A stretch of 64,000 bases of DNA, taken from contig NC_089036.1 of assembly GCF_034140825.1 (NCBI RefSeq), positions 8,403,001 to 8,467,000 of the forward strand, read 5' to 3'. Of the stretch, positions 21,658-31,499 are shown piece after piece. Each line of letters opens with the position of its first letter. Position 1 is the stretch's first letter. This DNA is from Oryza sativa Japonica Group (lineage: Eukaryota > Streptophyta > Magnoliopsida > Poales > Poaceae). The translations under genes and the position numbers were made by a program. The notes under the pieces are model-generated. The model worked only from the letters and a program-made list of their open reading frames with translations, was not told where the DNA came from and made no database searches.

Positions 21658-22278
21658 CTACACCGGTGGCAGAACGTCGTCGGCCGTCGACTCCGGCGAC
21701 ACCACCACCTCCGCCGCGGCCTTCGCTGCCGCCCTCGCCGGCGGCGACACCACGCACCGGCACATCGGGCACGTCCGGTGCGGCGAGTGCAGCCACATGT
21801 CGATGCACTCCACGTGGAACAGGTGCCCGCACGCCGGCAGCCGTCGCACCGTCTCGCCGCCGCGCACGTCCTCCAGGCACACCGCGCACACCGCGCAGCT
21901 CCCCGCGGCGGCGGCGGCGCCGCTCTCGAGCGGGCACCCGTGCACGAACGCCGGCGGCGCGTTCGCCGGCGCGCGCGCGAGCGCATCCGCCGCCGGCCGC
22001 CGCCGAGCGCCGGCCGCAGCTCGCTCCGCCTCCGCGCCGCCGCGGCTCCGGCGAACCCACCTCTTGGGGGCGAAGCAGCCGACGACGCTGAGGACCAGCG
22101 CGGCCATGGCGGCGTACGCGCACGCCTTCCAGACGCTGACAGAAGCCGCCAGCGCGCAGAACAGGAAGATGGACAGGCAGACGACGGCGATGCCGTAGAA
22201 CACGCGGAATCCGTCGACGTCGTCGCCGGCGGCGGCGGTGGAGCTCGCCGCCGACGACCTCGGGTACCAGTTGAGCAT
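21658..22278 (-). CDS. ATL-type RING-H2 E3 ubiquitin ligase with altered RING spacing (gene A5)
   Basis: The second Met of the frame (22278, MLNWYPRSS) is preferred because it resembles MLLVNLYSR in gene A6; the upstream Met at 22299 would add seven residues. From 22278 the protein has 206 residues, with two hydrophobic segments (about 27-47 and 52-69) around W-K-A-C (50-53). RING ligands: C131, C134, C150, H152, H155, C158, C170, C173. The gap between the sixth and seventh ligands is 11 residues rather than the ATL-typical 10, because a Pro is inserted (WLHSPHRTC against WLHSHRTC in A4). The finger may still fold, since RING families tolerate variation here. C-terminus DDVLPPV. Confidence 0.88.
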   Translation of the reverse strand: MLNWYPRSSAASSTAAAGDDVDGFRVFYGIAVVCLSIFLFCALAASVSVWKACAYAAMAALVLSVVGCFAPKRWVRRSRGGAEAERAAAGARRRPAADALARAPANAPPAFVHGCPLESGAAAAAGSCAVCAVCLEDVRGGETVRRLPACGHLFHVECIDMWLHSPHRTCPMCRCVVSPPARAAAKAAAEVVVSPESTADDVLPPV

Positions 22279-22299
22279 GATGAGTCGAGACAAGTGCAA

Positions 22300-22835
22300 A
22301 GATCGTGCAACGTAAACGCAATGCTCGATCTCGCGATTGCCTCGAGTAAAACTTGATCAGTAATTAGTTTGCAACTAATGTCGCCGTGGTCGAATGTTTT
22401 TTACAGCTATAAATACGGTGTTTAGCTACGTGGTTTGGCACAATGTTTTTAGCGTGTCACTGCTGCCATCGTGGTCAATTTGCTAACAGCTAAATTAATC
22501 AGGGAAAATTCAGGTTTACACTGAGCTGTACTGTGGAGTTTTTTATGGATTAATTACTTTATCTGGATGATGGCTACATGGATGGATTAAGGTTAATCCT
22601 TCTTACAACATCGCTAATCGAGAGCTTCGGGGTCGACGTGACGTGTTTATTCCGTGGCATTGTTCAGCTGCCGTCTACGGAACAGACAGGTTTACTGTTT
22701 ATATATTTTACTATCGTCTAATTAAAGGAGAAACTGTGTGAAGCTAGCCACATCCATTGTGGTTCATATTGGAATACCCAACCCACGGAATGAAAGTTGT
22801 AACCTTTGTAGAATAGAAATACCATCAACTATTTT
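22300..22835. other. Intergenic DNA upstream of gene A5
   Basis: Mostly AT-rich promoter-side sequence; no gene or repeat family recognised. Confidence 0.55.
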
Positions 22836-23853
22836 GGGGTTAATTGCATCACATTATTGCAAATATGCCATATTAGAGAAATCTCATTACTATTCACAAT
22901 ATTGGTTGGGTGTTACTGTAATATTATAAAATTGAATTGACGCTATCGTCATCACGTTTTTCATTAGGCTCTTCTTACTTCTCTTCTTTTCTTCTCCTCT
23001 CCTCTCCTTCTTCCTCTATCCTCGCATTCTTCTCCCTTCCACTGGCCACTGCTATTGTTGCTGCTGCACCTGTGCCATCGCGCTCGCCATGGGCCTATGG
23101 CGATGCTCACCGCCGTGGTCGCCGCCTCGACCTCACTCCTCCATGCCGCTGATGGTGGTCACCATCTCGTGACCGCTCTTGCAAACAAACCGAGGAACAC
23201 GAACTCAAAGTCAGCTGCAAAGTGGGAGGTGAGGAGAAGGGAACGGACGAAGGAGCGGTGGGTTGGCGGCGAAGTCCTAGGTGTACTTGGAGTCCTAGTA
23301 GGTGGAGGTGTCAACGTTGTAGGAAGACTTGCTGCTACCACACGAGGCGGCGGAGGCAGCGGCGCCGGACATGGACTCCTAGGAGAGGCTCATCCATTGG
23401 TCGCAGATACACCGCGTTGCCAGGGCTGACGTCGCCACCATTCGCTGCGCCACCATATCGCCGGAGCCACATCGACCTCTTCGCAGACGGCTTTTGTGGA
23501 GGGAGCATGGGACTGGGATGACGCGGGCAAGGAGAGGGGGGAGGGAGCAGGGACTTGGAGGACAACGGCGGCGGTAACTCCACTGCCAACGCCGGTGATC
23601 GAGAGGCACACCTTCCTCGCCGGCTGCTACATTTGAAACGAGATGGAGAGAGATATGGAAGAAAGAAGAGGGAACGATGGAGAAAGAAGATGGAATTGAC
23701 ATGTGGGTCTCACGTTTAGGGGTATTTTGGTCTATATGATGATGGAAAACGTGACAGTGACAATTATTTCGAATGACATGAATACGAACAGACGAATTGT
23801 AATGAAAATTATCTTAATCGACATTTTTGCAATGACATGGATCCAATTACCCC
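22836..23853. mobile_element. TIR element (Pack-MULE-like) abutting the GluB 3' end
   Basis: The left end GGGGTTAATTGCATCACATT and the reverse complement of the right end GGGGTAATTGGATCCATGTC begin terminal inverted repeats that extend, diverged, for ~100 bp or more (both arms include 'attgcaaa' and 'tcattac'). The interior (~22960-23690) is GC rich with open frames but no transposase and no donor gene I recognise. A clear 9-bp target duplication was not found. Its right end lies 36 bp past the stop codon of the glutelin gene, immediately next to that gene's AATAAA. Confidence 0.65.
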
Positions 23854-23859
23854 TTTATT
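23854..23859 (-). terminator. Putative poly(A) signal AATAAA of the GluB-type gene
   Basis: AATAAA on the minus strand, 31-36 bp after the stop codon. The next base is the terminal GGGG of the TIR element, so cleavage 10-30 nt downstream would occur inside the element. Confidence 0.6.
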
Positions 23860-23889
23860 TTGCTTTCCTAATATTAGATCTTAGTTACA

Positions 23890-25693
23890 TTACTCTGAAG
23901 TCTCGCCTTTAGATTCATTCGAGAATTCTGGGTAGATTTGTTGTTGTAATCTAGGAGGGAATGGACCATACTCGTCTCCCCTGTTGTTCTTGAGTCTTCG
24001 AGCCTCTTCCCTTGAGATGCAATACGCATTAGCGATAACATCAACTGGTAAGGCATGGAATACTGAGTCTACCCCTGCAAGGTGGCTCACGAAGGCATTA
24101 GCGTTTGTGTTGATTGCAATATATTGGCATCCTTCATGTTGTGCTTTCTTTAAGACAACATAGTTTTGTGGAATAATCAATAGTTGTTCTGGACGAAGAA
24201 CACCGTCGAACACAGTCTTTCCAAAGTTACTGACGACTTGGACTCGAGCACGCCCTCGAATCACATACATCAAACTATGAGCATTTACATTCCAGAATGG
24301 TGTGAGAATAGCATTCTGCAGAGGGGAGTAGAAAATAATGTTCCTTATATATTTCATGAATCAGAGAACTTTTCTTAATATAAAGATAAGAGAATGTTGC
24401 TATTACAAATACCTGGTATAGATTTACTCTAGTAGCACTCATTTGGATGATATTAAGGATAGGGAATTTCTGACTATCAAGACTTGTGATCCTTCCAGCA
24501 CGTGGATCGTATGAATCAGCACGACTTGGATTTTCAATGTTTAACCTCGTCTTGATTGTGCACAAGTTCTCCTCTAAACCGTTCCATCGGGAAGATGTTT
24601 GTGGTTTTTCACTATATTGGACTTCTTGGTATTGAGCTTGTTCTTGTTCTTGTCGTTGTGTCAAAGTTGGTTTCAGCAATTGAAGGCCATTCTTTACATG
24701 TATGATCTCTCCTCTTTGGTCATTTTGGCTTTGTAGCCTCTTTGTTGTTACTGTGTTGATGTTTAAAGCCTCACTTAGTGGCTCAACACTGAATCCATTG
24801 AATATGTTTTGCCCAGAGTGTTGCTGAATTGAGCGACCATACACTTGTTGTACCCTATTGTTCTTACCAGCCAATAAGAACTCCTAAAATTATCAATGGA
24901 TAATTGAAATATGAAACGTAGTGGAAAAACATAAAACAATCATAGTTTCAATAAAAATATATTTGTTTAGAAAAGTAGTTACCCTATGCCTTGGTTCAAG
25001 TTGATTAGCGCTATTGTTTATGTCATAAACATATAGGGCAACAACAGGCGTGTCACCATCATTGTAGAACCAATGTGCAACACCTGTTGGGAGTACAACG
25101 ATATCACCTTGCCTAAATTGATGAATCTTTTGGTGCTCATCTATAAACTTTTGGCTCTGACTTTCGCCTTGAAACAAAAACTGTTGGGATTGCTGCTGGT
25201 AAGTTGCGGGGCATCCAGGGAAGGTTAGACCCATAGAACCTCTTCCTAAAAATTATAATGTTTACATTAGATGCATAAAACATAAAAACATATTCTTTTT
25301 ACCGTGAAGATCATAATTGCTAGTCTTATTAACAAAGTTTTATAGTACATTATCATTGTACAAACCTTGGATGATGTAGACCATGCCAGGAGTATTGGCG
25401 TATCGAGGTATTAGAAGGCCTTGAGGTTGAATAACACGTCGGATGACAAATGTACCTGTGCACTGAAACAATTCATTCGTCTCATCAAAGTACTCGGTCA
25501 CACCAGCTTCCGACCTCACATTCTGAAGAGGCTCAAATGCTTGTAGTCTCTCAAATCTACACTCCCTAAAGCTTCCTTGTCGATGAGTTTGCCATTGGTT
25601 TGTGGCTGGATCAAATAGTTGGGCCATAGATCCATTGCACAAGAGAAGAACACAAAAGTATATAGAAAATCGAGAGAAAACGGAAATAGTCAT
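23890..25693 (-). CDS. Glutelin type-B precursor (11S seed storage globulin)
   Basis: Endosperm storage protein, made as a precursor, trafficked to protein storage vacuoles and cut into acidic and basic chains. Four exons with GT/AG introns: 25366-25693, 24983-25245, 24413-24883, 23890-24315, giving an uninterrupted 495-residue protein (GluB1 is ~499). Start [10 protein letters not shown] at 25693 with a ~24-residue signal peptide ending SMA before QLF; an upstream in-frame Met lies before the leader and close to the TATA box. Two cupin domains; the acidic/basic cut falls at Asn298-Gly299 (WNGLEEN). Sequence differences from canonical GluB proteins include Leu for Phe after that site (ENLCTIK), a Cys453 where relatives have Arg (AYCISREEA), and R for Q in MYVIRGRA. 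Could be GluB-6 or a close relative; the number is not certain. Confidence 0.92.
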
Positions 25694-25754
25694 AGCTTTT
25701 GTATATACTAATAAAACAAAGCTAATTGTGTGAATTGAAGGATAGATCAAGCTA

Positions 25755-25872
25755 GTTTATATAGCAAAGAAAATGAGTTTGTTACATCTATGGACAATAT
25801 CAGGCTTGTGGTGTCAAAATTGTATATAGGGAAAAGCAACTTTTGGAATTGAGTTATACATATCATGACTCA
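25755..25872 (-). promoter_or_regulatory. Endosperm promoter of the GluB-type gene
   Basis: Read on the minus strand: a TATA box (CTATATAAAC, 25755-25764) about 62 bp before the ATG; an AACA motif (AACAAACTC, 25775-25783) just upstream; and a GCN4 box (TGAGTCA, 25866-25872) ~100 bp above the TATA. In GluB1 these are the sites for R2R3-MYB and RISBZ-type bZIP activators that confer endosperm expression. The ACGT and prolamin-box sites of GluB1 were not found in this interval. Confidence 0.8.
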
Positions 25873-25879
25873 GCTATGA

Positions 25880-27880
25880 CATACTTCTTGTGTTTTTGGG
25901 AGCTTATTAAGATATGTCTAGCTATCTATGTCATTGCCTTGTCAATATATTTGTTTTTCACCATAAAGCTCCTATACTTGACAAGCTAAGTCTTAATTTA
26001 AATAACAAACTTGTAAGCATGTTGTCATTTTTGCGTGGCACACTATACTTTCTAAGATAAACATTCTTTCAAAATAGCAAACTTGTAGGTTTGTTGTCAT
26101 TTTCACATGGCATAGTATATTTTCACATGGCATATTTTGTGGAGGAAATTCCATCTATACCACTATATTTTCATGGGTACCAAGTAGTACCACCTGAGCC
26201 TTGCATCTCCACAAAATATTACTGGGTGCATTTAAAACTTCTAAATTTACCACTGTCTTATGCTCGACTATACCATCTTTTACTGAACTCGGATTTTTGC
26301 ATGCGCAATCATGGAGCTTGGATGAGGAGCAGATCTATCAATTGACAAATGAGGACATTGAGGGGGCAACATATATGAGAAGATGCCAGAGTTCATCGAG
26401 ACTTAGGGTAAATGCCCTCGCGCACCTTCATTTGTTGGCCTCTGCTTCGCCACCACTATTGATACAGAAATGGCCACGATGGTTGTTTCACCACATGGAT
26501 TAGAGCTTATTGCATCCCTTGTCTAAAGCTCATTGGTGGAGTAGTAGTCTATTATGAAGTTGTGGCTGCGGGGAGGTGATTAGAAGCATATCGGAGTAGA
26601 TGGGACAAGTGACCCTCAACGAGGGTGCGTTGATGAGTAAGGATTAGAGAAGGAGAAGTACGAGGAAGGGTATTTTGGTCCTCTTTTAACACTGATTTTT
26701 CTGGTGTATGTGGTACAATATCCTCTTATGCCATGTAAAAATAAACCAGTTAAGTTGACAAAACATATATGTGTTAGTAATTTTGACATGCTAAAAGCCT
26801 TTTTATATTTTCTTGACTTTATAACTTGTCAATCAAATTTCTGTAACTATTTTGAAACAATTCATTTTGATAATTTTACAAATCAAAATTTGATGTGTCC
26901 ATCTATTGCAATTTGGTCTTTATATTTTCTTATATAAAACATAACCCACTAACTTGATTTAAAGATTCTTTCAGACATAGCTGCATTATTATAAGTTAAT
27001 TATGATGCTCTCTAGATTAAATTATTTCTTGGACTTTGTGTTAATGGTGTAGTTGTGTCTTACATTTTGGGTTGCAGAGAGTACTAACACTGATATGTTA
27101 TTATAAGAGTGCATTTAGATTATCTATAACTTCTATTTAGTTAAATCAAACAACTGGGTCAAACAACTGGGATCATTATTTGAATTCTATAAGAATTTTT
27201 AAGTATATGTAAGCAGGTCTCGTGTTGTTTTGTACTTTTTTTGATAAATTAAGACTTTAAATTTATTTATCTACACGAAGAGTCAGATTTAGCTCGTCAA
27301 TTGTAATAAATTAAGCGTCAATTGTAATAAATTAAGACTGTTTTGTACCACTTTTAGTCACAATCTAAGAATATTTGATCAGCTTAATCGGCTCATCTTA
27401 TATGGTGACTGCAAATGTAAAAATCCTAGACGAAGACTGGGTCACAAATGTGACTTCTTTTTCTTCTATGGAAGAGATTATGCTCCTCTTTAGCACCTCT
27501 TTAGCACAACTTTAGATTTAAGATTTTTATAGAATGTGCTCGAAATGGGGCACAACTTGATAACATTTGAATAAATCATCTTGTTCTCATTTTTTTCGAA
27601 TGGGCACAACTTCACAAATTTATAAATCTAAATATATGATTAACTTGATAACATTTAAATAATTCATTTTGTTCTCAATTTTATATTAAATTTTAAATAA
27701 CTATAATTTAATATACAAACTTCAAATTTATCTTGGATCTGAGAATAAATTGGAGCTGTTACAAACAGCACATATACATATATAGGCATATATTAGCAAT
27801 CAAGCAGCGCGCGAAGTGTATTTACAATTATCATTATACATTTGATAGTATCTCATTAGAATTCTAATCCAGCGAAAAGC
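25880..27880. other. Upstream DNA of the GluB-type gene and spacer
   Basis: About 25970-26110 shows phrases (atacttgacaagctaagt, aacaaacttgtaag, gcatgttgtcatttttgcg) shared in opposite orientation with 54480-54560 upstream of the glutelin pseudogene, so the distal promoter was duplicated too. The rest, to 27880, is AT-rich sequence without a recognised gene. Confidence 0.55.
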
Positions 27881-28468
27881 TTAAACGGAAGGCAATGGCG
27901 GCAGCAACGACTCGTGCGTCACCAGCCGTGGCCGCGGGCGCCCGCTCGCCGTGCCTCCTCGCCGCGACGACAGGTCGGAGCGGCAGAGCGGGCACGTCGT
28001 GCGCGAGCGCAGCCACGCGTCGATGCACGCCGCGTGGTACAGGTGCCCGCACGCCGGCAGCCACCGCACCGTCTCGCCGCCACGGACGTCCTCGAGGCAC
28101 ACCGAGCACGCCGGGTCGCCGCCGCCGCCGCGCGGGCGCTCGTACTCCGACGCCGGCAGCGCGTCGATCGCCGCGGCCGTGAGCCCGCACTCGGCCGGCG
28201 TGGGGGCTCCCGCGCCCGCGCGCCCCACTGATCTCCGCGGCGCCACGACGCGCCAGCCGATGGCGAGGAGCGCGGCGGCCATGGCGACGAACGCGCACGC
28301 CTTCCAGACGACGACGGAGACGGCGAGGGCGCAGAACACGGCGAGCGTGCCGCCGCACGCGCCGTCGAGAACCCCATACCCGCCGCTGCCGTCGTCGTCA
28401 TCGTCGTCGACGCCGACGCCGACGCCGGTGCTCGCCGTGAGCCGCGAGTACAGGTTGACGAGCAGCAT
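27881..28468 (-). CDS. ATL-type RING-H2 E3 ubiquitin ligase (gene A6)
   Basis: The start at 28468 (MLLVNLYSR, 195 residues) parallels A5; a Met two codons upstream (28474) is equally possible. An Asp run encoded by a GTC/ATC microsatellite (V-D6) precedes hydrophobic segments at about 41-57 and 60-77, flanking W-K-A-C. RING ligands (numbered from 28474): C123, C126, C142, H144, H147, C150, C161, C164. The finger is more diverged than its neighbours: HLYHAACIDAWLRSRTTC rather than [18 protein letters not shown]. The end is LLPPLPSV, a variant of the subfamily LPPV tail. It lies between the two glutelin genes, ~0.9 kb from the GluD-1 stop codon. Confidence 0.88.
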   Translation of the reverse strand: MLLVNLYSRLTASTGVGVGVDDDDDDGSGGYGVLDGACGGTLAVFCALAVSVVVWKACAFVAMAAALLAIGWRVVAPRRSVGRAGAGAPTPAECGLTAAAIDALPASEYERPRGGGGDPACSVCLEDVRGGETVRWLPACGHLYHAACIDAWLRSRTTCPLCRSDLSSRRGGTASGRPRPRLVTHESLLPPLPSV

Positions 28469-28474
28469 GGTCAC

Positions 28475-29337
28475 TCAGTGTGGAGACAGAGAGAGCAACG
28501 CAGAGTAATTAACGTTGGTTTAACACAAAACCACTCGCTGCACAGCTCGTTGGTTGGTTTAAGTACCCGTAAATTACCATCAGGTTTACATCATGTTGCG
28601 CTTAATACACATACTTAACGAAATAGTTAAAATGATTCTGTTAATCGCACGGCGGATTAATGTTGCAAAACGCGTGTGCTGCCACGGCGTGTTGATCGTG
28701 TACGTGCCGTCGAGGCGCCGGCGAGGTCATGACGTGTTTATAGAATTCGTGACGTATCTCTCTTTGCAAGAGTGTGAAAGTGAGGTGAGTGACAGCAACA
28801 GCACACGTAAACTCTCGAGGGAATATGCTTGTTGTTGTTTGCATTTCATTAAAATTATTATGAAAAGATTTGAAAATTTTTTTGATGAAATAAATTAATA
28901 TGTGATAGATCACTCCATAAATATACATGATTAAATTTAACTTTACAAGTTGTAAAAAATATTGATTGTGAATACACGTTAACTAGCTATAGTTTAATTT
29001 GTTCTTTTCATTACAACTTATTTTAACTTGCATGTTTGTGTAGTGTTATATCACATGTTAATATATCTTTTTATTTTTTTATTTGTTTTTCATAATTATT
29101 TGGATAACATGCAAATAACAAGGAGACAACATGTAGTGAATGCTATCCCAACATTTGTAATTCCGAATGGAAAATCATAATAAGATGGAAGATGAAAGAA
29201 AAAGGACATCATGAACTCAGTTTTGTTTTAATTTTGTTCTTTGCAAAACAAAGTACATAAAACTATTGCAAAGCATCCACAACAAGCTTGATGTGCTTTA
29301 TTATTTTTGCTTGCATAGTACTCATAATCTATAAGTT
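28475..29337. other. Spacer between gene A6 and GluD-1
   Basis: Promoter side of A6 (28475-28760), then AT-rich DNA. It contains the putative AATAAA of GluD-1 at 29297-29302 (minus strand), ~36 bp after the stop codon. No other feature recognised. Confidence 0.6.
29297..29302 (-). terminator. Putative poly(A) signal AATAAA of GluD-1
   Basis: AATAAA on the minus strand 36-41 bp downstream of the GluD-1 stop codon, in a region of A/T-rich words. Confidence 0.55.
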
Positions 29338-31153
29338 TTACATGCCGATTAAAGAGAGGCCTTCAGTTAGGAACTGGTAACCCCGCTGGCTCTTCTGGGG
29401 GAAACGAGGAGTAAAAGGGCCAATCTCATCTGCCCTATTATTCTTTAGACGTCGGGCTTCATCCCTCGAGATACGATAAGCATTGGCAATAACATCTACA
29501 GGCAATGCACGTAATATGGAGTTCTTTCCAGCAACCCAACTCACCGTAGGGTCCGAAATTGTCTTTATTGCGACATACTGGCACCCATTGTGCTCGGCTT
29601 TCTTAATGACGGCATGGTTTTGTGGTATGATTAATAGTTGCCCCTGATGAAGTACACCATTAAACACAGATCTTCCTTGATTATTGGCAACCTGTACTCG
29701 CACACTTCCTTGGATGATATACACTACACTATGGGCATTAATGTTCCAGAAGGGTGAGAGAAGAGCATTCTGCAGTAAGTGGGAAAAGGTCGGGTTATGC
29801 CATTATCTCAACAACGTTACATATTATAGATTTTGCACCAAAAAAAATGATTGTTATAATAGCATTGTAATCATCATTACCCATATTACCTGGTATAAGT
29901 TTACTCTTGCAGCACCCATTCCAATAAGGTTGAGAATAGGGAACTTTTGGTTGTTAAGAAGGGTTATCCTTCCAGCACGAGGGTTGTAGTAGTCAGCGCG
30001 GCTAGGATTTTCAATGTTTACCCTTGCCTTTATTGTACAGAAATTCTCGTCCAATCCATTATATTGTCCTTCACGATACTGGACTTGTTGATATTGACGA
30101 TGTTCTTCCTGTCGTTGTGTTAATGTGGGTTTCAACAATTGAAGCCCGTGCTTCACTCGAATGATATCTCCCCTTTGGTCATTTTGACTTTGGAGCCTCT
30201 TGGAAGCCTCCGTGTTTATTCCAAGGGCCTCGCTAAGTACCTCAGTATTGAACCCACTAAATATATTTTGTCCAGAGTGTTGAAAGATGGAATGTTCAAA
30301 TATTTGTTGCCCTCTCTGGTTGTTACCAGCTAATAAAAACTCCTAAACATTTGAGTAAAAAATAAATGGAATGGCTTGCTAATGAATGAAGTAAATCTAA
30401 AGAAAAAGCACAATTCAGAGTATTCAAAAATGAACAAAGCCGATTGGGGAGGATAATGAATATAAAATTGATACCTTCTGCCTTGGTTCAAGCTGATTAG
30501 CAAAACTTTTTATGTCATAAACATAGACAACAACAGCCGGTGTATCACCACCATTGTAGAACCAATGTGCAACACTAGCCGGAAGTGCAACAACATCCCC
30601 TTGCCTAAATTCGTGAATCTTCTGGTGCTCATCTCTAAACTTATGAGCTTGGTCGCTCTGTCTTTGTTCAAATAGTTGGAATTGTTGTTGGTGTGTTGCT
30701 GGGCAACCAGGAAAAGTCAATCCTACGTAACCTTTTCCTGCAATAAGCACATGTACATTACTATTATAAAAAGGCAAACATGTGTTTCATATTTGACTGC
30801 TATAAAATTGTGATATCCATGTGAATATCTTTGTGCCCTCACAAACCTTGGATTATGTAGGCTAGAGCAGGAGTGTTCGAGTATCGAGGCACCACAAGGC
30901 CTTGTGGCTCAATCACGCGCCGAATGACAAAGACACCAGCGCATCGAAACTGCTCATTTCTCTCATCAAAGTACTCTGTGTCCCCAGCTTCCGATCGTAC
31001 CTTTCTTAGGGGCTCAAATGCTTGTAACCTATCAAATCTGCACTGCCTGGAAGCCCCTTGTCGGCTTTCCCATGCATCTACACCTTGGCTAAAGAGCGGA
31101 GCCAAGAGAAGAGCACAGAGACAGGAAGACAATAGAGAGGTAGTAGTTGCCAT
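29338..31153 (-). CDS. GluD-1: Glutelin type-D 1 precursor (11S seed storage globulin)
   Basis: Four exons with GT/AG boundaries: 30847-31153, 30475-30737, 29890-30342 and 29338-29769. They sum to 484 residues, the length I recall for rice GluD-1, and the residues agree with that protein throughout as far as I remember it (MATTTSLLSSCLCALLLAPL signal peptide; DAWESRQGASRQCRFDRLQA; C-terminus LTEGLSLIGM). Mature chains are generated at Asn285-Gly286 (YNGLDENFC). Both cupin domains and the conserved cysteines (SRQCRFD, EQFRCAG, ENFCTIK) are present. Unlike GluA/GluB it has a short acidic-chain C-terminal region and a C-terminal extension (YQFLTEGLSLIGM). GluD-1 is described as expressed in the inner starchy endosperm. 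No lesions seen. Confidence 0.95.
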
Positions 31154-31209
31154 AGCTATTTGGAGAAGTTAAAATTTGATCGATGTGATTGCAAGTGCGT
31201 AGGTGGTGG

Positions 31210-31499
31210 TTTTTATAGCCAATAAAAGTGGCTTTGGGATCCAAGGTGCTTATGAAGTTTGTTAACCTGTGGACAAGGATTGTGTACAATGCAAGATTTT
31301 TGGTCCAAAGAAGTCACTACATCAAAGGATGTTGTTGAAATGATTCATACCATATACTTTTTGACGTGTTTCGTACATGCCAAATGTGTTCATTTTCTCA
31401 TAAAGTTTCTAGCCAAATGCATTAAGTGTTCTTTTGCAACAACAAACTTGTTAGCTTCTAGCATTTTTGTGTATACTCTTTCTTCTTTTGTACTTTACA
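31210..31499 (-). promoter_or_regulatory. GluD-1: Promoter of GluD-1
   Basis: Read on the minus strand: a TATA box (CTATAAAAA, 31210-31218) ~57 bp before the ATG; an AACA-type core (AACAAAC, 31257-31263) ~40 bp further up; and a prolamin box (TGTAAAG, 31493-31499) ~280 bp above the TATA. No perfect TGAGTCA GCN4 box was seen in this interval, in contrast to the GluB-type gene. Confidence 0.65.

Noticed and set aside
23055-23521. Open frames inside the TIR element beside the GluB-type gene
   Set aside because: No recognisable domain on either strand; treated as possible captured cargo, not a gene.
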